From contig NZ_NTUP01000066.1 of the NCBI RefSeq assembly GCF_002561455.1, positions 473,250 to 537,249 of the forward strand: a stretch of DNA of 64,000 nucleotides, given 5' to 3'. The position numbers were made by a program, and so were the translations under genes. Below are positions 16,097 through 24,154 of this stretch, one piece after another (the first letter of the stretch is position 1; each line of letters starts with the position of its first letter). The notes under the pieces are model-generated. The model was not told the DNA's origin. It saw only the letters and a program-made list of their open reading frames with translations, and did no database searches. Origin of the DNA: Bacillus sp. AFS015802 (GTDB taxonomy: Bacteria > Bacillota > Bacilli > Bacillales > Bacillaceae_B).

Positions 16097-16570
16097 TCAT
16101 AGAATCAGCGCACGATTTTTTCTGTGCTCTTTACGCAGTGGTGCCGTTTTGAACAATCTCTTCTCTTCTTCTGATTGTGGAATGACCTTTGGCACCGGTT
16201 TCGGCTTCCCATCCCCATCTACGGCGACCATCGTCAGAAACGATTCCGTCGTTAACGTTTTAACACTCGTCAGCAGGTTGGTTGAGTACACTTTCACATA
16301 TACCTCCATTGATGTTCTGCCTGTCGAAGTGACATACGCTTCAAGGCTTAAAGCATCTCCGACAGTCGCAGACGATAAAAAATCGACAGAGTCGATCGAA
16401 GCTGTCACAACGACGGAATTTGAATGCTGCATGGCGGACAATGCCGCGATCTCATCAATATAAGAGAGCACTTTCCCTCCAAAGATGGTTTGCATGTGAT
16501 TGGTGTCCGGTGGGAGCACCAATCTGGTTTGTACCGTTCGTGAACGCTCTACTGAATAGGCTTGTTCCAT
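16097..16570 (-). CDS. ykhA: Acyl-CoA thioesterase, YkhA-like hotdog fold
   Basis: A 157-residue cytosolic acyl-CoA thioesterase that hydrolyses acyl-CoA to free acid and CoA. It has the hotdog core with the family stretch LVLPPDTNHMQTIFGGKVLSYIDEIAALSAMQHS, where the Asn/His and Asp positions form the active site, and a second strand block (GDALSLEAYVTSTGRTSMEVYVKV). The length is usual for YkhA. The start ATG is preceded by AGGGAGA. The gene is single, convergent with the permease pair, and its only upstream signal is a cobalamin riboswitch with a terminator. That regulation is not what I would expect for this family. Confidence 0.88.
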   Translation of the reverse strand: MEQAYSVERSRTVQTRLVLPPDTNHMQTIFGGKVLSYIDEIAALSAMQHSNSVVVTASIDSVDFLSSATVGDALSLEAYVTSTGRTSMEVYVKVYSTNLLTSVKTLTTESFLTMVAVDGDGKPKPVPKVIPQSEEEKRLFKTAPLRKEHRKNRALIL

Positions 16571-16603
16571 TTTCTCATCTCCCTGATTTCATCATTAAGA
16601 AAC

Positions 16604-16636
16604 AAAAAAGCATCTTCCTTTGTGAAAAGAAGATGC
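16604..16636 (-). terminator. Terminator of the cobalamin riboswitch expression platform
   Basis: GCATCTTC (16610-16617) and GAAGATGC (16629-16636) form an 8-bp stem followed on the minus strand by TTTTTT. It lies between the aptamer and the thioesterase start, so ligand binding would end transcription before the gene. Confidence 0.85.
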
Positions 16637-16740
16637 GGCTATTTCAAAAGAGCGTCCAGAATCCTGTGATTCCCTATGTGACGTTCCACTTGCGCAACAC
16701 CCTCCTATCTCCCGTAGGAACTCTCGTGTTCTTCTCAAGT

Positions 16741-16892
16741 TGGCAGGTCTCCTGGCTCAGCATCATCGATTCCATATTCCTTCCCATTTCGATGTGAAAC
16801 AGTGGATCCATATGAAATCTAAGCTTTACAGTGGCGGGACCGCGTTGGACTTTCACCAACTTCCCTTTTAAGAAAATGACCTGATATCATTT
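16741..16892 (-). promoter_or_regulatory. Cobalamin (B12) riboswitch aptamer
   Basis: On the minus strand the conserved blocks come in the right order: ATCAGGT, then GGGAAGTTGGTGAAAGTCC, then the core GCGGTCCCGCCACTGTAA, then about 70 bases later the B12-box GAGCCAGGAGACCTGCC (its end at 16741-16747 on the plus strand). The region 16637-16740 is the switching linker, ending in a terminator. The riboswitch normally turns genes off when adenosyl- or methylcobalamin is abundant. The only gene downstream on this strand is the YkhA-like thioesterase. Confidence 0.92.
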
Positions 16893-17043
16893 TCACCAAT
16901 GAGCAATGATTAAATTGTGAACGCTTTTATTTTATCACAGACGAACATGTCATGATGAGTCTTTATAGTAAAAGGAAGGAAAAACGAGAAGGGATGCTGT
17001 AAAGGCAATGTTTATATAAAATTAGGAGATTCACCTAATTTAT

Positions 17044-17072
17044 TGAAACTTTTTCGTCATGAGCTCCGTATA
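17044..17072 (+). promoter_or_regulatory. SigW-type (ECF) promoter of floT
   Basis: TGAAAC (17044-17049), 17-base spacer, CGTATA (17067-17072). This matches the SigW consensus TGAAAC-N16/17-CGTA. In Bacillus subtilis the flotillin operon is a SigW target, which supports the call. Confidence 0.82.
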
Positions 17073-17155
17073 TAGTAGTGTAGCTAGCACTTTTATATAA
17101 AAATTAAATCAGACAGCATGCTGGTTTAAACAAATTGTTGAGAGGGGTTGTCAGA

Positions 17156-18670
17156 ATGCTAGGATCATTAAGTGTGATTGGATTTTTCGTTTTCCTGATT
17201 CCTGTTCTGGTCATTGCGGCCATCGTGGGGATTGCATATTACTTCTGGATGAGGTTCCGCTATCGTACAGCGAGATCCAACCAGGCACTGATCATTACCG
17301 GACCGAAACTGGGGGATCCTGAAAAGGAATCGAATATTTTCACCGACCAGGAAGGCCGTTCCATGAAAATCATCCGTGGTGGAGGATACAGATTAAGACG
17401 GTTCCAGACGTCTACTCCTGTTAACCTTACGTCATTCCAATTGAAATTATCGACACCAAGAGTGTACACAAACGGTGGAGTACCGATCGTGGCTGACGCA
17501 GTGGCCATGGTGAAGGTGGCGGACACCTTGAACGGGATTGCCAACTATGCCGAGCAGTTCCTTGGTAAGGATCAAAAAGAAATTGAAGATGAGATCATTG
17601 AAGTGCTGGGAAGTAATCTTCGTGCCATTCTTTCGAAAATGACCGTTGAAGATATTAACAGCAACCGTGAAAAATTCAATGCCGATGTATCGGAAATCGC
17701 CCAGAAACAGCTCGATCTGATGGGCTTTAAAATCACGTCACTCGGACTGACGGATATCCGTGATGCCGATGAAGAAAACGGCTATTTGAAAAACCTCGGT
17801 CGTCCGCGTATCGCAGAGGTTCGCAAACAAGCGGAGATCGCTGAAGCAAACACGGAACGTGAAACACGGATTCACCGTGCGCAAACCGATCAGGAAGCGA
17901 AGGAAGAAGAGTACAAACGTCAAATTACCATTGCTCAATCCAAGAAAGAAAAAGATATCAAAGATGCTGCCTTTAAAGAAGAAACAGAACGGGCAAGAGC
18001 GAAGTCCGAACAGTCCTACGAGCTTGAAAAAGCCAAACTTGCCAAGGAAGTAAAAGAAGAAGAGCTGACCCTTCAATTCCTTGAACGCGAGCGCGCGGTT
18101 AAACTGGAAGCGGAAGAATCCAAGGTCCGTAAAACGAAAGCCGATGCAGATTACTACGAAACGACTCGTAAAGCGGAAGCGGAGGCACGCAAATCTGAAA
18201 TCGACGGGGAAGCAAAAGCGAAGATCCGCAGGGAAGAAGGATCCGCTGAAGCCGACGTCATCCGTGAACGCGGTAAAGCCGAAGCCGAATCGCGTAAGCT
18301 CCTTGCCGAAGCGATGGAGAAACACGGAGATGTCATCATCACCGAGAAACTCATCGAAATGCTGCCGGTCTTCGCCGAGAAAATCGCTCAGCCTCTGAAC
18401 AATATCGACTCCGTCAAGATCATCGATTCAGGTAACGGCCAAGGAGTCCCGTCCTTCGGTAAGAGTATCACAAGAACGATGCTTGACATGCAGGAGCCAC
18501 TCCGTGAAATGACAGGCATCGATGTAGGGGAATTATTGAAGTCATATGCCAATAGAACCCAGCCGGTACATTATCAGCCGGCAATTTCCAAGTCGGCCGA
18601 CAAGGAAGTGGCAGCTTCAAACGAAAAGGAAGAAACAGAGTTTGAAGAAACGGGGAAGGAAAGTAAATAA
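17156..18670 (+). CDS. floT: Flotillin FloT (SPFH/band 7, membrane microdomain scaffold)
   Basis: A 504-residue flotillin. An N-terminal membrane hairpin (about 5-30) is followed by the SPFH/band-7 domain (about 30-230) and a long Ala/Glu/Lys-rich coiled coil (about 235-420, with repeated EAEARK/KAEAESRKL units), then a C-terminal tail. Flotillins scaffold lipid microdomains and affect membrane fluidity and cell-wall stress tolerance. ATG at 17156 has AGAGGGG upstream; a TTG-initiated extension to 17135 would overlap that site. In Bacillus subtilis the gene sits with an NfeD-type gene (yuaF); here no NfeD gene is adjacent and floT is alone between a SigW-type promoter and a terminator. Confidence 0.93.
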   Translation: MLGSLSVIGFFVFLIPVLVIAAIVGIAYYFWMRFRYRTARSNQALIITGPKLGDPEKESNIFTDQEGRSMKIIRGGGYRLRRFQTSTPVNLTSFQLKLSTPRVYTNGGVPIVADAVAMVKVADTLNGIANYAEQFLGKDQKEIEDEIIEVLGSNLRAILSKMTVEDINSNREKFNADVSEIAQKQLDLMGFKITSLGLTDIRDADEENGYLKNLGRPRIAEVRKQAEIAEANTERETRIHRAQTDQEAKEEEYKRQITIAQSKKEKDIKDAAFKEETERARAKSEQSYELEKAKLAKEVKEEELTLQFLERERAVKLEAEESKVRKTKADADYYETTRKAEAEARKSEIDGEAKAKIRREEGSAEADVIRERGKAEAESRKLLAEAMEKHGDVIITEKLIEMLPVFAEKIAQPLNNIDSVKIIDSGNGQGVPSFGKSITRTMLDMQEPLREMTGIDVGELLKSYANRTQPVHYQPAISKSADKEVAASNEKEETEFEETGKESK

Positions 18671-18679
18671 GAAGTGAGA

Positions 18680-18713
18680 AAAGAGATGTCTCCCGGGGAG
18701 GCATCTCTTTTTT
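18680..18713 (+). terminator. Terminator after floT
   Basis: AAAGAGATG pairs with CATCTCTTT around a GC-rich inner stem and is followed by TTTTTT, directly after the floT stop. Confidence 0.85.
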
Positions 18714-18726
18714 GAGGCGGTAAAGG

Positions 18727-18770
18727 AAGGTGCCAGGCACGGAATGGTTATTCTGTGCCTGGCACCTTTT
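18727..18770. repeat. GTGCCTGGCAC-type palindromic repeat
   Basis: AAGGTGCCAGGCAC (18727-18740) pairs with GTGCCTGGCACCTT (18755-18768) in a long hairpin followed by TT. Similar GTGCCTG-cored hairpins occur at 42185-42228 and 57036-57077, so this may be a dispersed short palindrome family that also works as a terminator. Confidence 0.65.
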
Positions 18771-18848
18771 GAAATGATCGTTGTGGTTTTTTGATTCAGC
18801 AGCTGAATTCCACCGGGTTTTCACCTTCCAATATAGCTTTATAATTTA

Positions 18849-18878
18849 ACAGGTGAAGTATCACGGGAATTCACCTGT
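18849..18878. repeat. ACAGGTGAA inverted repeat
   Basis: ACAGGTGAA (18849-18857) and TTCACCTGT (18870-18878) are perfect complements. Related copies (AATTCAACAGGT near 18893) surround it. It lies just past the adenine deaminase stop; without a T-run it is not a clear terminator. Confidence 0.4.
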
Positions 18879-18917
18879 CAAAAAACCATTGGAATTCAAC
18901 AGGTAAGAAAAGCCCCC

Positions 18918-20663
18918 TCACTCCTTCACCCCAACCTCAATATGCCGGCTATCATAAACATCGAACAACCCCAGGTCGGTCAGCTTGATCTCCGGGATCA
19001 CCGGCAGGGTCAGGAAGGAGAGGGTAAGGAAGGGATTGAAGTCTCCTGAGAAGCCGAGCTCTACAAACGCATCCTTTAACTTGAGAAGTCCCGCTGCCAC
19101 TTCTTCATGGCCTCTATCGGACATTAAACCTGCAATGGCCAAGGGAAGTGAGGCGATGACTTTTCCATCCTTCACCAGGACGAGCCCCCCATTCATTTTA
19201 CCAAGTGCCTGGATGGCGGTGAGGATATCCCCGTCATTGGTGCCTGCTGCGACAATGTTATGGGAATCATGGGCAATGGTGGTGGCGAAGGCTCCTTCTT
19301 TTAGTCCAAAGCCTTTTACGATGCCTAGTCCGATATTTCCGGTGTGGTTATGCCTTTCCACGACGACCATTTTCAGATGGTCCTTTATGGCGGAGGCGGT
19401 GAAGACACCATTTTCCACTTGCACGGTTTCAATCCGTTTATTCGTTCTGAGCTGATTGGGATTAATCTCGATGATGTGGGCTTTTTTTGTATCGCCGATT
19501 TTGATTTGCAGATCCTTTTCGGCGATATCAGGTATATGCACGGTTGACGTCAGGGACGGTTGAGGCACCGTTTGTACAATCGGATTTCCGATGAACTTCC
19601 CATTTTTGGCTACCGGTTCTGAAGCTTTGTATACGTCCGATATGGCCACGGTTTCAAGGTCATCAAGGAGGATGAAATCCGCTTCATAGCCCGGTGCAAT
19701 CGCTCCTTTTTGATAAAGGCCATAACATTCGGCTGCGTGAAGGGAGGCCATGGAAATCGCCACAAGTGGGTCGAGACCTTCCTTTATGGCTAAGCGGACA
19801 TTGTGATCGATACTGCCTTCTTCAATTAAGTCATCGAGATGTTTATCGTCCGTGCAGAACAGACAACGACGGGCATTTCGTTCATTCACTGCGCCGATGA
19901 GGGATTTCAGGTCTTTTGCCACACTTCCTTCCCTGATCAGAAGATACATTCCCCTTCGTAAGCGTTCCTTTGCTTCTTGAATGGTGGTGCATTCATGATC
20001 GGTCCGGATGCCGGCTGTTTTATAGACATTGATGGCATGCGTGTCAAGGCCGGCCAGGTGACCATCCATATTGTAAGTGAAGGGAGTGGTCGCGAGGATT
20101 TTATCTACAATCGAATCATCCCCTTTTTGAAGAGACGGATAGTCCATCACTTCTGCAAGGCCGAGGACACGTTTGTGCCGGTAGAAAGGTCTCAATTCAT
20201 GAGCGGTCAAGATTGCCCCGGAATTTTCAAAAGGGGTGGCAGGGACGCTGGAGGGGAGCATGGTGAAGACGTCCAATGGAATGTGCTCAGATTCGTCCAG
20301 CATGAACCGGATGCCCTCCTCCCCGGACACGTTGGCAATTTCATGGGGATCCGTGATGACGGTCGTGACACCATGGGGGAGTACGACTTTGGCGAATTCA
20401 GAAGGGGGGACCATGGACGACTCGATATGAACGTGGGCGTCTATAAAGGATGGGCTTACATATTTTCCTTTTGCGTCAATGACTTGTTTCCCTTTATAAT
20501 CACCGATTCCGACGAAGATCCCGTCTGATATTGCCACATCCCCTTCGATGATTTCCAGGTTGAAGACATCGATGATTTTCCCGTTTTGAATGACCACGTC
20601 TGCGGGCACGTCTCTATTTGCAGCTGCAATTCGTTTCTTTAGGGTTTCTTTCTTTGTACTCAT
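18918..20663 (-). CDS. ade: Adenine deaminase
   Basis: A 581-residue adenine deaminase (amidohydrolase superfamily) converting adenine to hypoxanthine and ammonia in purine salvage. Metal-site motif SFIDAHVHIESSM, a TVITDPHEIANVSG stretch, CTDDKHLDDL (metal-binding Asp/His) and the C-terminal Ade_C domain with AHDSHNIVAAGTND are all present; the length is that of AdeC. The start ATG follows AAGGAGAGGATCAC. A purine riboswitch and terminator precede it, so expression should fall when guanine or hypoxanthine is plentiful. It stands alone between that riboswitch and the floT terminator. Confidence 0.97.
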   Translation of the reverse strand: MSTKKETLKKRIAAANRDVPADVVIQNGKIIDVFNLEIIEGDVAISDGIFVGIGDYKGKQVIDAKGKYVSPSFIDAHVHIESSMVPPSEFAKVVLPHGVTTVITDPHEIANVSGEEGIRFMLDESEHIPLDVFTMLPSSVPATPFENSGAILTAHELRPFYRHKRVLGLAEVMDYPSLQKGDDSIVDKILATTPFTYNMDGHLAGLDTHAINVYKTAGIRTDHECTTIQEAKERLRRGMYLLIREGSVAKDLKSLIGAVNERNARRCLFCTDDKHLDDLIEEGSIDHNVRLAIKEGLDPLVAISMASLHAAECYGLYQKGAIAPGYEADFILLDDLETVAISDVYKASEPVAKNGKFIGNPIVQTVPQPSLTSTVHIPDIAEKDLQIKIGDTKKAHIIEINPNQLRTNKRIETVQVENGVFTASAIKDHLKMVVVERHNHTGNIGLGIVKGFGLKEGAFATTIAHDSHNIVAAGTNDGDILTAIQALGKMNGGLVLVKDGKVIASLPLAIAGLMSDRGHEEVAAGLLKLKDAFVELGFSGDFNPFLTLSFLTLPVIPEIKLTDLGLFDVYDSRHIEVGVKE

Positions 20664-20685
20664 GTGATCCTCTCCTTATCGATTA

Positions 20686-20714
20686 GAAAAACCCCGGGAT
20701 GCCACCCGGGGTTT
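20686..20714 (-). terminator. Terminator of purine riboswitch
   Basis: AACCCCGGG (20690-20698) and CCCGGGGTT (20705-20713) form a 9-bp GC-rich stem, followed on the minus strand by TTTTT. It lies between the aptamer and ade. Confidence 0.9.
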
Positions 20715-20755
20715 GACGTAGAGAGAACAGAGCGGGGACTCCCGCCGCCCATCCC

Positions 20756-20822
20756 CTCGTAGTCAAACCATTTACGGTAGTTTGGTAGAAACTTTTGGAC
20801 CATATTTCCAATATTATACGAG
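20756..20822 (-). promoter_or_regulatory. Purine riboswitch, guanine-type
   Basis: A 67-base aptamer read on the minus strand: P1 strand CTCGTATAAT, then ATATGG, GTTTCTACC and ACCGTAAAT, closing with GACTACGAG. P1 pairs CTCGTA with TACGAG. The discriminating pyrimidine (before the closing TACGAG) is C, the base that selects guanine or hypoxanthine rather than adenine. It should switch off ade when the guanine-type ligand is abundant. Confidence 0.92.
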
Positions 20823-21000
20823 AATGCGAATCTTTTTATTTATTCAAAATGATTATGTCACATTTTATATGCAGCGAATGGAATGTGTCAATGGGTGTCT
20901 TCCCGATGCGCGTTCATTGGTACGATGGGGACACACAGGGCTGACAATCCCCCGCGGAGGCAATCTGAAAGTTGAATGTGCTATTTTCAATCGTTCATAG

Positions 21001-21060
21001 TTGAAAACTTTTTGTATTGATTATACATTAAGTGTACAAGTAAAATACAAAACTTGTACA
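21001..21060 (+). promoter_or_regulatory. Promoter region with TGTACAAGT palindrome before DUF4397/sortase operon
   Basis: TTGAAA (21001-21006) and TATACA (21022-21027) may form a promoter with a short, 15-base spacer. Right after it lies a perfect inverted repeat, TGTACAAGT (21033-21041) and ACTTGTACA (21052-21060), placed where a repressor would block the polymerase. The binding protein is unknown. Between the riboswitch (20822) and 21000 I see no gene. Confidence 0.45.
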
Positions 21061-21082
21061 AAACACAAAAGGAGTGGAAGAA

Positions 21083-21874
21083 ATGAAAAGAATTTTCTCG
21101 ATTTTTGTAACAGCTATGCTTATGTTATCACTGGCCGGGGGTGCATTTGCCGCTGAGAATGATGCAATGGTCCGTATCGTCCATGCTTCTCCTGATGCTC
21201 CGGCTGTCGATGTATATGTAGACGGAAAAGCTGTGGTGGAAGGTGCAGAGTTTAAAGCGGCGACGGATTATATGAATCTTCCTGCAGGTGACCACAAAGT
21301 CGAAATTTATGCTGCAGGAACAATGGGAAGCGAAGATCCGGTCATTTCCCAAGATCTTACAGTCGAAGCTGGGATGGCTTACACTGTAGCGGCTGCTAAC
21401 ACATTGGAAAACCTGGAATTGGTCGTAGCACAAGACTCCATGGACGTGACGGAAGGGATGACCAAGGTACGTGTTGGACATCTATCTCCTGATGCACCGA
21501 CTGTTGATGTTGGTCCTATAGGCGGAGATGCATTATTCAGTGGGGCTGAATTCAAAGCAATCACGGATTACAAGGAATTGGATCCAGGAACATATGATTT
21601 AGAAATCAGAACACCTGAAGGAGATCAAGTGTTGGATCTATCTGGTACGATGCTTGAAGAAAATACTGTATACAGCGTATTTGCCATTAACACTGCCGAT
21701 CAATTAGAAGTACTGGTATTGAAGGATTATACTATGATGCCTGGCAGCATGCCTGAAACGGGAATGGGCGGAGCAGCGACTGAACAATCCACTACTCTTC
21801 CAATTGTCCTTGCAACCGTCGTATTAGGTGGAGCGGCCTTACTATTTGTCACACGCAGACAACTGCAAAAATAA
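21083..21874 (+). CDS. DUF4397 cell-surface protein with LPXTG-like sorting signal
   Basis: A 263-residue secreted protein: signal peptide (cleaves near AFA-AE, about residue 24), two DUF4397 beta-rich domains (RIVHASPDAPAVDVYVDGK... and RVGHLSPDAPTVDVGPIGG...), then MPETG (223-227), a membrane segment, and a positive tail (RRQLQK). MPETG is an LPXTG variant, so it is a likely sortase substrate linked to the cell wall. ATG at 21083 follows AAGGAG with an 8-base gap. The next gene is a sortase that overlaps its stop by one base, which makes the two a substrate/enzyme pair. DUF4397 function is unknown. Confidence 0.88.
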   Translation: MKRIFSIFVTAMLMLSLAGGAFAAENDAMVRIVHASPDAPAVDVYVDGKAVVEGAEFKAATDYMNLPAGDHKVEIYAAGTMGSEDPVISQDLTVEAGMAYTVAAANTLENLELVVAQDSMDVTEGMTKVRVGHLSPDAPTVDVGPIGGDALFSGAEFKAITDYKELDPGTYDLEIRTPEGDQVLDLSGTMLEENTVYSVFAINTADQLEVLVLKDYTMMPGSMPETGMGGAATEQSTTLPIVLATVVLGGAALLFVTRRQLQK

Positions 21875-22491
21875 TGAAAAGACTACTGATCTCTATTCCT
21901 CTAATGGCTCTTCTGGCGGCATGTGCTGCCGAAGAGCCTCAAACCGTTCCGAAAAGTGATGTTCAATCTTCTGCCGTTGAACAGCCAGTTCAAGCGACAA
22001 CGCCTGCTGGCGGTACATTAGAGGAAGAGAACAAAATTACTCCATCCGTCCTTTCGATCCCAAAGCTTGGACTCGAGGCACCTGTCAAAGAGTTCGGACT
22101 GGATAAGGAAGGGAATATGGAACTTCCGGAGAACGGGAAGGATGTAGCGTGGTTTGAACCGGGATTCCAACCTGGGGAAAAGGGCAATGCCGTACTTGCA
22201 GGGCACGTGGATGACGAGAAAAAGCCGGCTGTCTTTTTTGAACTGAAGACGCTTGAGCCTGGTGACGAGATCCATCTGCAAGATGATAAGGGTAAGACCC
22301 TGACATTTGTGGTCAAGGAAAAGGTTGCCTATGAAAAAGATGATGCACCACTTCGAAAGATTTTTGGGCCGACTGAGAAAAGGATGCTGAATCTGATTAC
22401 TTGTACAGGATATTTCGATCATGATATTCATAATTACGTAGAACGATTAGTCGTCTATACAGAACTGGTAGAGGACGGAAATGAATCTTGA
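21874..22491 (+). CDS. Class D sortase, predicted lipoprotein-anchored
   Basis: A 205-residue sortase that would cleave sorting signals and join proteins to the cell wall. Catalytic residues are His111 (LAGHVDD), Cys177 (LITCTGYFD) and Arg191 (ERLVVY). The sequence TCTGYFD and the short length fit class D. The N terminus reads MKRLLISIPLMALLAACAAE, with a lipobox-like LLAAC (Cys17); most sortases use an uncleaved membrane anchor instead, so a lipid anchor is notable. It overlaps the DUF4397 gene (TAATG), and that protein has MPETG as the obvious substrate. Confidence 0.88.
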   Translation: MKRLLISIPLMALLAACAAEEPQTVPKSDVQSSAVEQPVQATTPAGGTLEEENKITPSVLSIPKLGLEAPVKEFGLDKEGNMELPENGKDVAWFEPGFQPGEKGNAVLAGHVDDEKKPAVFFELKTLEPGDEIHLQDDKGKTLTFVVKEKVAYEKDDAPLRKIFGPTEKRMLNLITCTGYFDHDIHNYVERLVVYTELVEDGNES

Positions 22492-22494
22492 TGC

Positions 22495-22538
22495 AGAGCT
22501 TAACTCCCATCCAATGGTAGGTAAGCTCTCTTTTTTTT
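22495..22538 (+). terminator. Terminator of DUF4397/sortase operon
   Basis: AGAGCTTA (22495-22502) pairs with TAAGCTCT (22522-22529), followed by an eight-T run. Confidence 0.85.
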
Positions 22539-22614
22539 CCATAAAAAGCCTTTACACAATCTTAATTTCCTTTACTATTAATAGAGAGAGTTTTCTGAAA
22601 AAATGGAGGTTAAG

Positions 22615-24003
22615 ATGAAACTGAAAATTGTACATACCAATGATATACACAGCCATTTTGAAGCATTCGGAAAAGCGGCTACCCTGATCAAAGAGCATAA
22701 AGATGAGAACACGATCATCCTGGACGGGGGAGATTTTGCCGATTTCAGAAGTATCGAGCTCCAGGGAACAAGGGGGATGGCGGCGATTGAATTGCTTCAA
22801 TCTATCGGATACGATGCATTGACCATCGGTAACAATGAAATGTTCAACGGATTCGATACCCTCGAATATATGGCGGGGAATAGTCCCATTCCTTTTATCA
22901 GCAATAATCTTTACAGAAAAGACAAAGCGGTCATCAGGGGAGTGAGATCAAGCGTCATACTGGAGAAAAACGGTTTGCGGATCTTCATCACGGGTGCGTC
23001 CCCTGACTTACAGGGTTTCAATGACGGACTTGGTGTACATATTACGGATTATAAAAAAGCCATCAGGGAGGAACTTGAACGCCATCGTGGAACATATGAC
23101 GTCTCTATCCTTCTCAATCATGTGGGGACCGCTGCCGATGAGGAACTTGCACATGAACTGGAGGGCGTGGATATCATTCTCTCTGCCCATGATCATCAGC
23201 TCTATACTCAGGCTAAGGTTGTGGATGGGATCGTCATGAACAGTGCAGGCTGCTATGGGGAGTACATCGGTGTGGTGGAAGTGGATGTATCCGACCAAGG
23301 AGTCCGTCTGATTCGCGGGGAAACGATTGCGACTAAAGAGTCTCCAGTCGATCAGGAGGCAACGGATATTTTGAAGAAAAATAAAAAGATCGCGATTGAG
23401 GTGTTAAGCAGGCCGCTATACTCACTCGACCGGCCACTTTGGCATGATGTGATCGAAGAGAATCCGATGACGAATTTAATTGCTGATGGACTGCAGGACA
23501 TGCTGAAATGCGATCTCGGCCTGATGAATAGTGGAATCGTGAATGCCGGGGCTTTTCAGGATATCAGTCAGAAGAAACTCATCGAAATCTGTCCTTCCCC
23601 ATTGAATCCTACCTCATTCGAAATCCAGGGCAAGCATATCCGAAAGGCGATCGGGGAGTCCCTGGATGTTCAGGTTTGCCTGGCTGATGGAAGAGGTCCG
23701 GGATTCCGCGGGAAATTCGTCGGTAGACTTCATGTATCCGGAGCAGAGGTCGTCCATGATGGTCAGCACGTGTCCTCCATTCTCATCGGTGGCGAGCCTC
23801 TGGAAGAGGAGAAATGGTATTCGGTGGCATCTTCAGATTATCTCCAGAGAGGATCCGGCTATGAATCCCTCCGCCATTGCAGGAATGAGAAATATCTCCC
23901 GGAGGAAATCCGCGATGTGATCAGGATCTATGGGGAACGAAGTGATTTCATCAAAAAAGCCCAGGTGAAAAGGTGGAGGGAAATCAGTAACGTCACGGTC
24001 TAG
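22615..24003 (+). CDS. yunD: Metallophosphatase/5'-nucleotidase, YunD-like
   Basis: A 462-residue bifunctional UDP-sugar hydrolase/5'-nucleotidase family enzyme. The N-terminal calcineurin-type metallophosphatase has HTNDIHSHFE, DGGDFAD, IGNNEM (with Asn), LLNHVG and SAHDHQ metal motifs. The C-terminal 5_nucleotid_C domain begins near residue 290 (NPMTNLIADGLQDML). There is no signal peptide, so it acts in the cytosol. ATG at 22615 follows GGAGG; an upstream in-frame start at 22603 overlaps the site. Single gene between two terminators. Confidence 0.92.
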   Translation: MKLKIVHTNDIHSHFEAFGKAATLIKEHKDENTIILDGGDFADFRSIELQGTRGMAAIELLQSIGYDALTIGNNEMFNGFDTLEYMAGNSPIPFISNNLYRKDKAVIRGVRSSVILEKNGLRIFITGASPDLQGFNDGLGVHITDYKKAIREELERHRGTYDVSILLNHVGTAADEELAHELEGVDIILSAHDHQLYTQAKVVDGIVMNSAGCYGEYIGVVEVDVSDQGVRLIRGETIATKESPVDQEATDILKKNKKIAIEVLSRPLYSLDRPLWHDVIEENPMTNLIADGLQDMLKCDLGLMNSGIVNAGAFQDISQKKLIEICPSPLNPTSFEIQGKHIRKAIGESLDVQVCLADGRGPGFRGKFVGRLHVSGAEVVHDGQHVSSILIGGEPLEEEKWYSVASSDYLQRGSGYESLRHCRNEKYLPEEIRDVIRIYGERSDFIKKAQVKRWREISNVTV

Positions 24004-24013
24004 CCGTCCATTC

Positions 24014-24040
24014 AAGCACTCAGGATCACTGGGTGCTTTT
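24014..24040 (+). terminator. Terminator after yunD
   Basis: AAGCACTCAG and CTGGGTGCTT form a 10-bp stem with a 5-base loop, followed by TT. Confidence 0.75.
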
Positions 24041-24154
24041 CAGTGTGGAAGAATCCAGATGATCGGACACATATGGGCATGCCTAATTCTATGAAACTTG
24101 TACCATCTTCGAGTAAAATAGAAGTAACTATCTGTACGAAGGAGACCATGCCCC

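Noticed and set aside
17738..18325. Long minus-strand frame inside floT
   Set aside because: It mirrors the Ala/Glu/Lys repeat region of flotillin; Phe-rich product is an artefact of the repetitive codons.
20782..21000. 72-codon plus-strand frame upstream of the DUF4397 gene
   Set aside because: It overlaps the purine riboswitch on the other strand and has no ribosome site.
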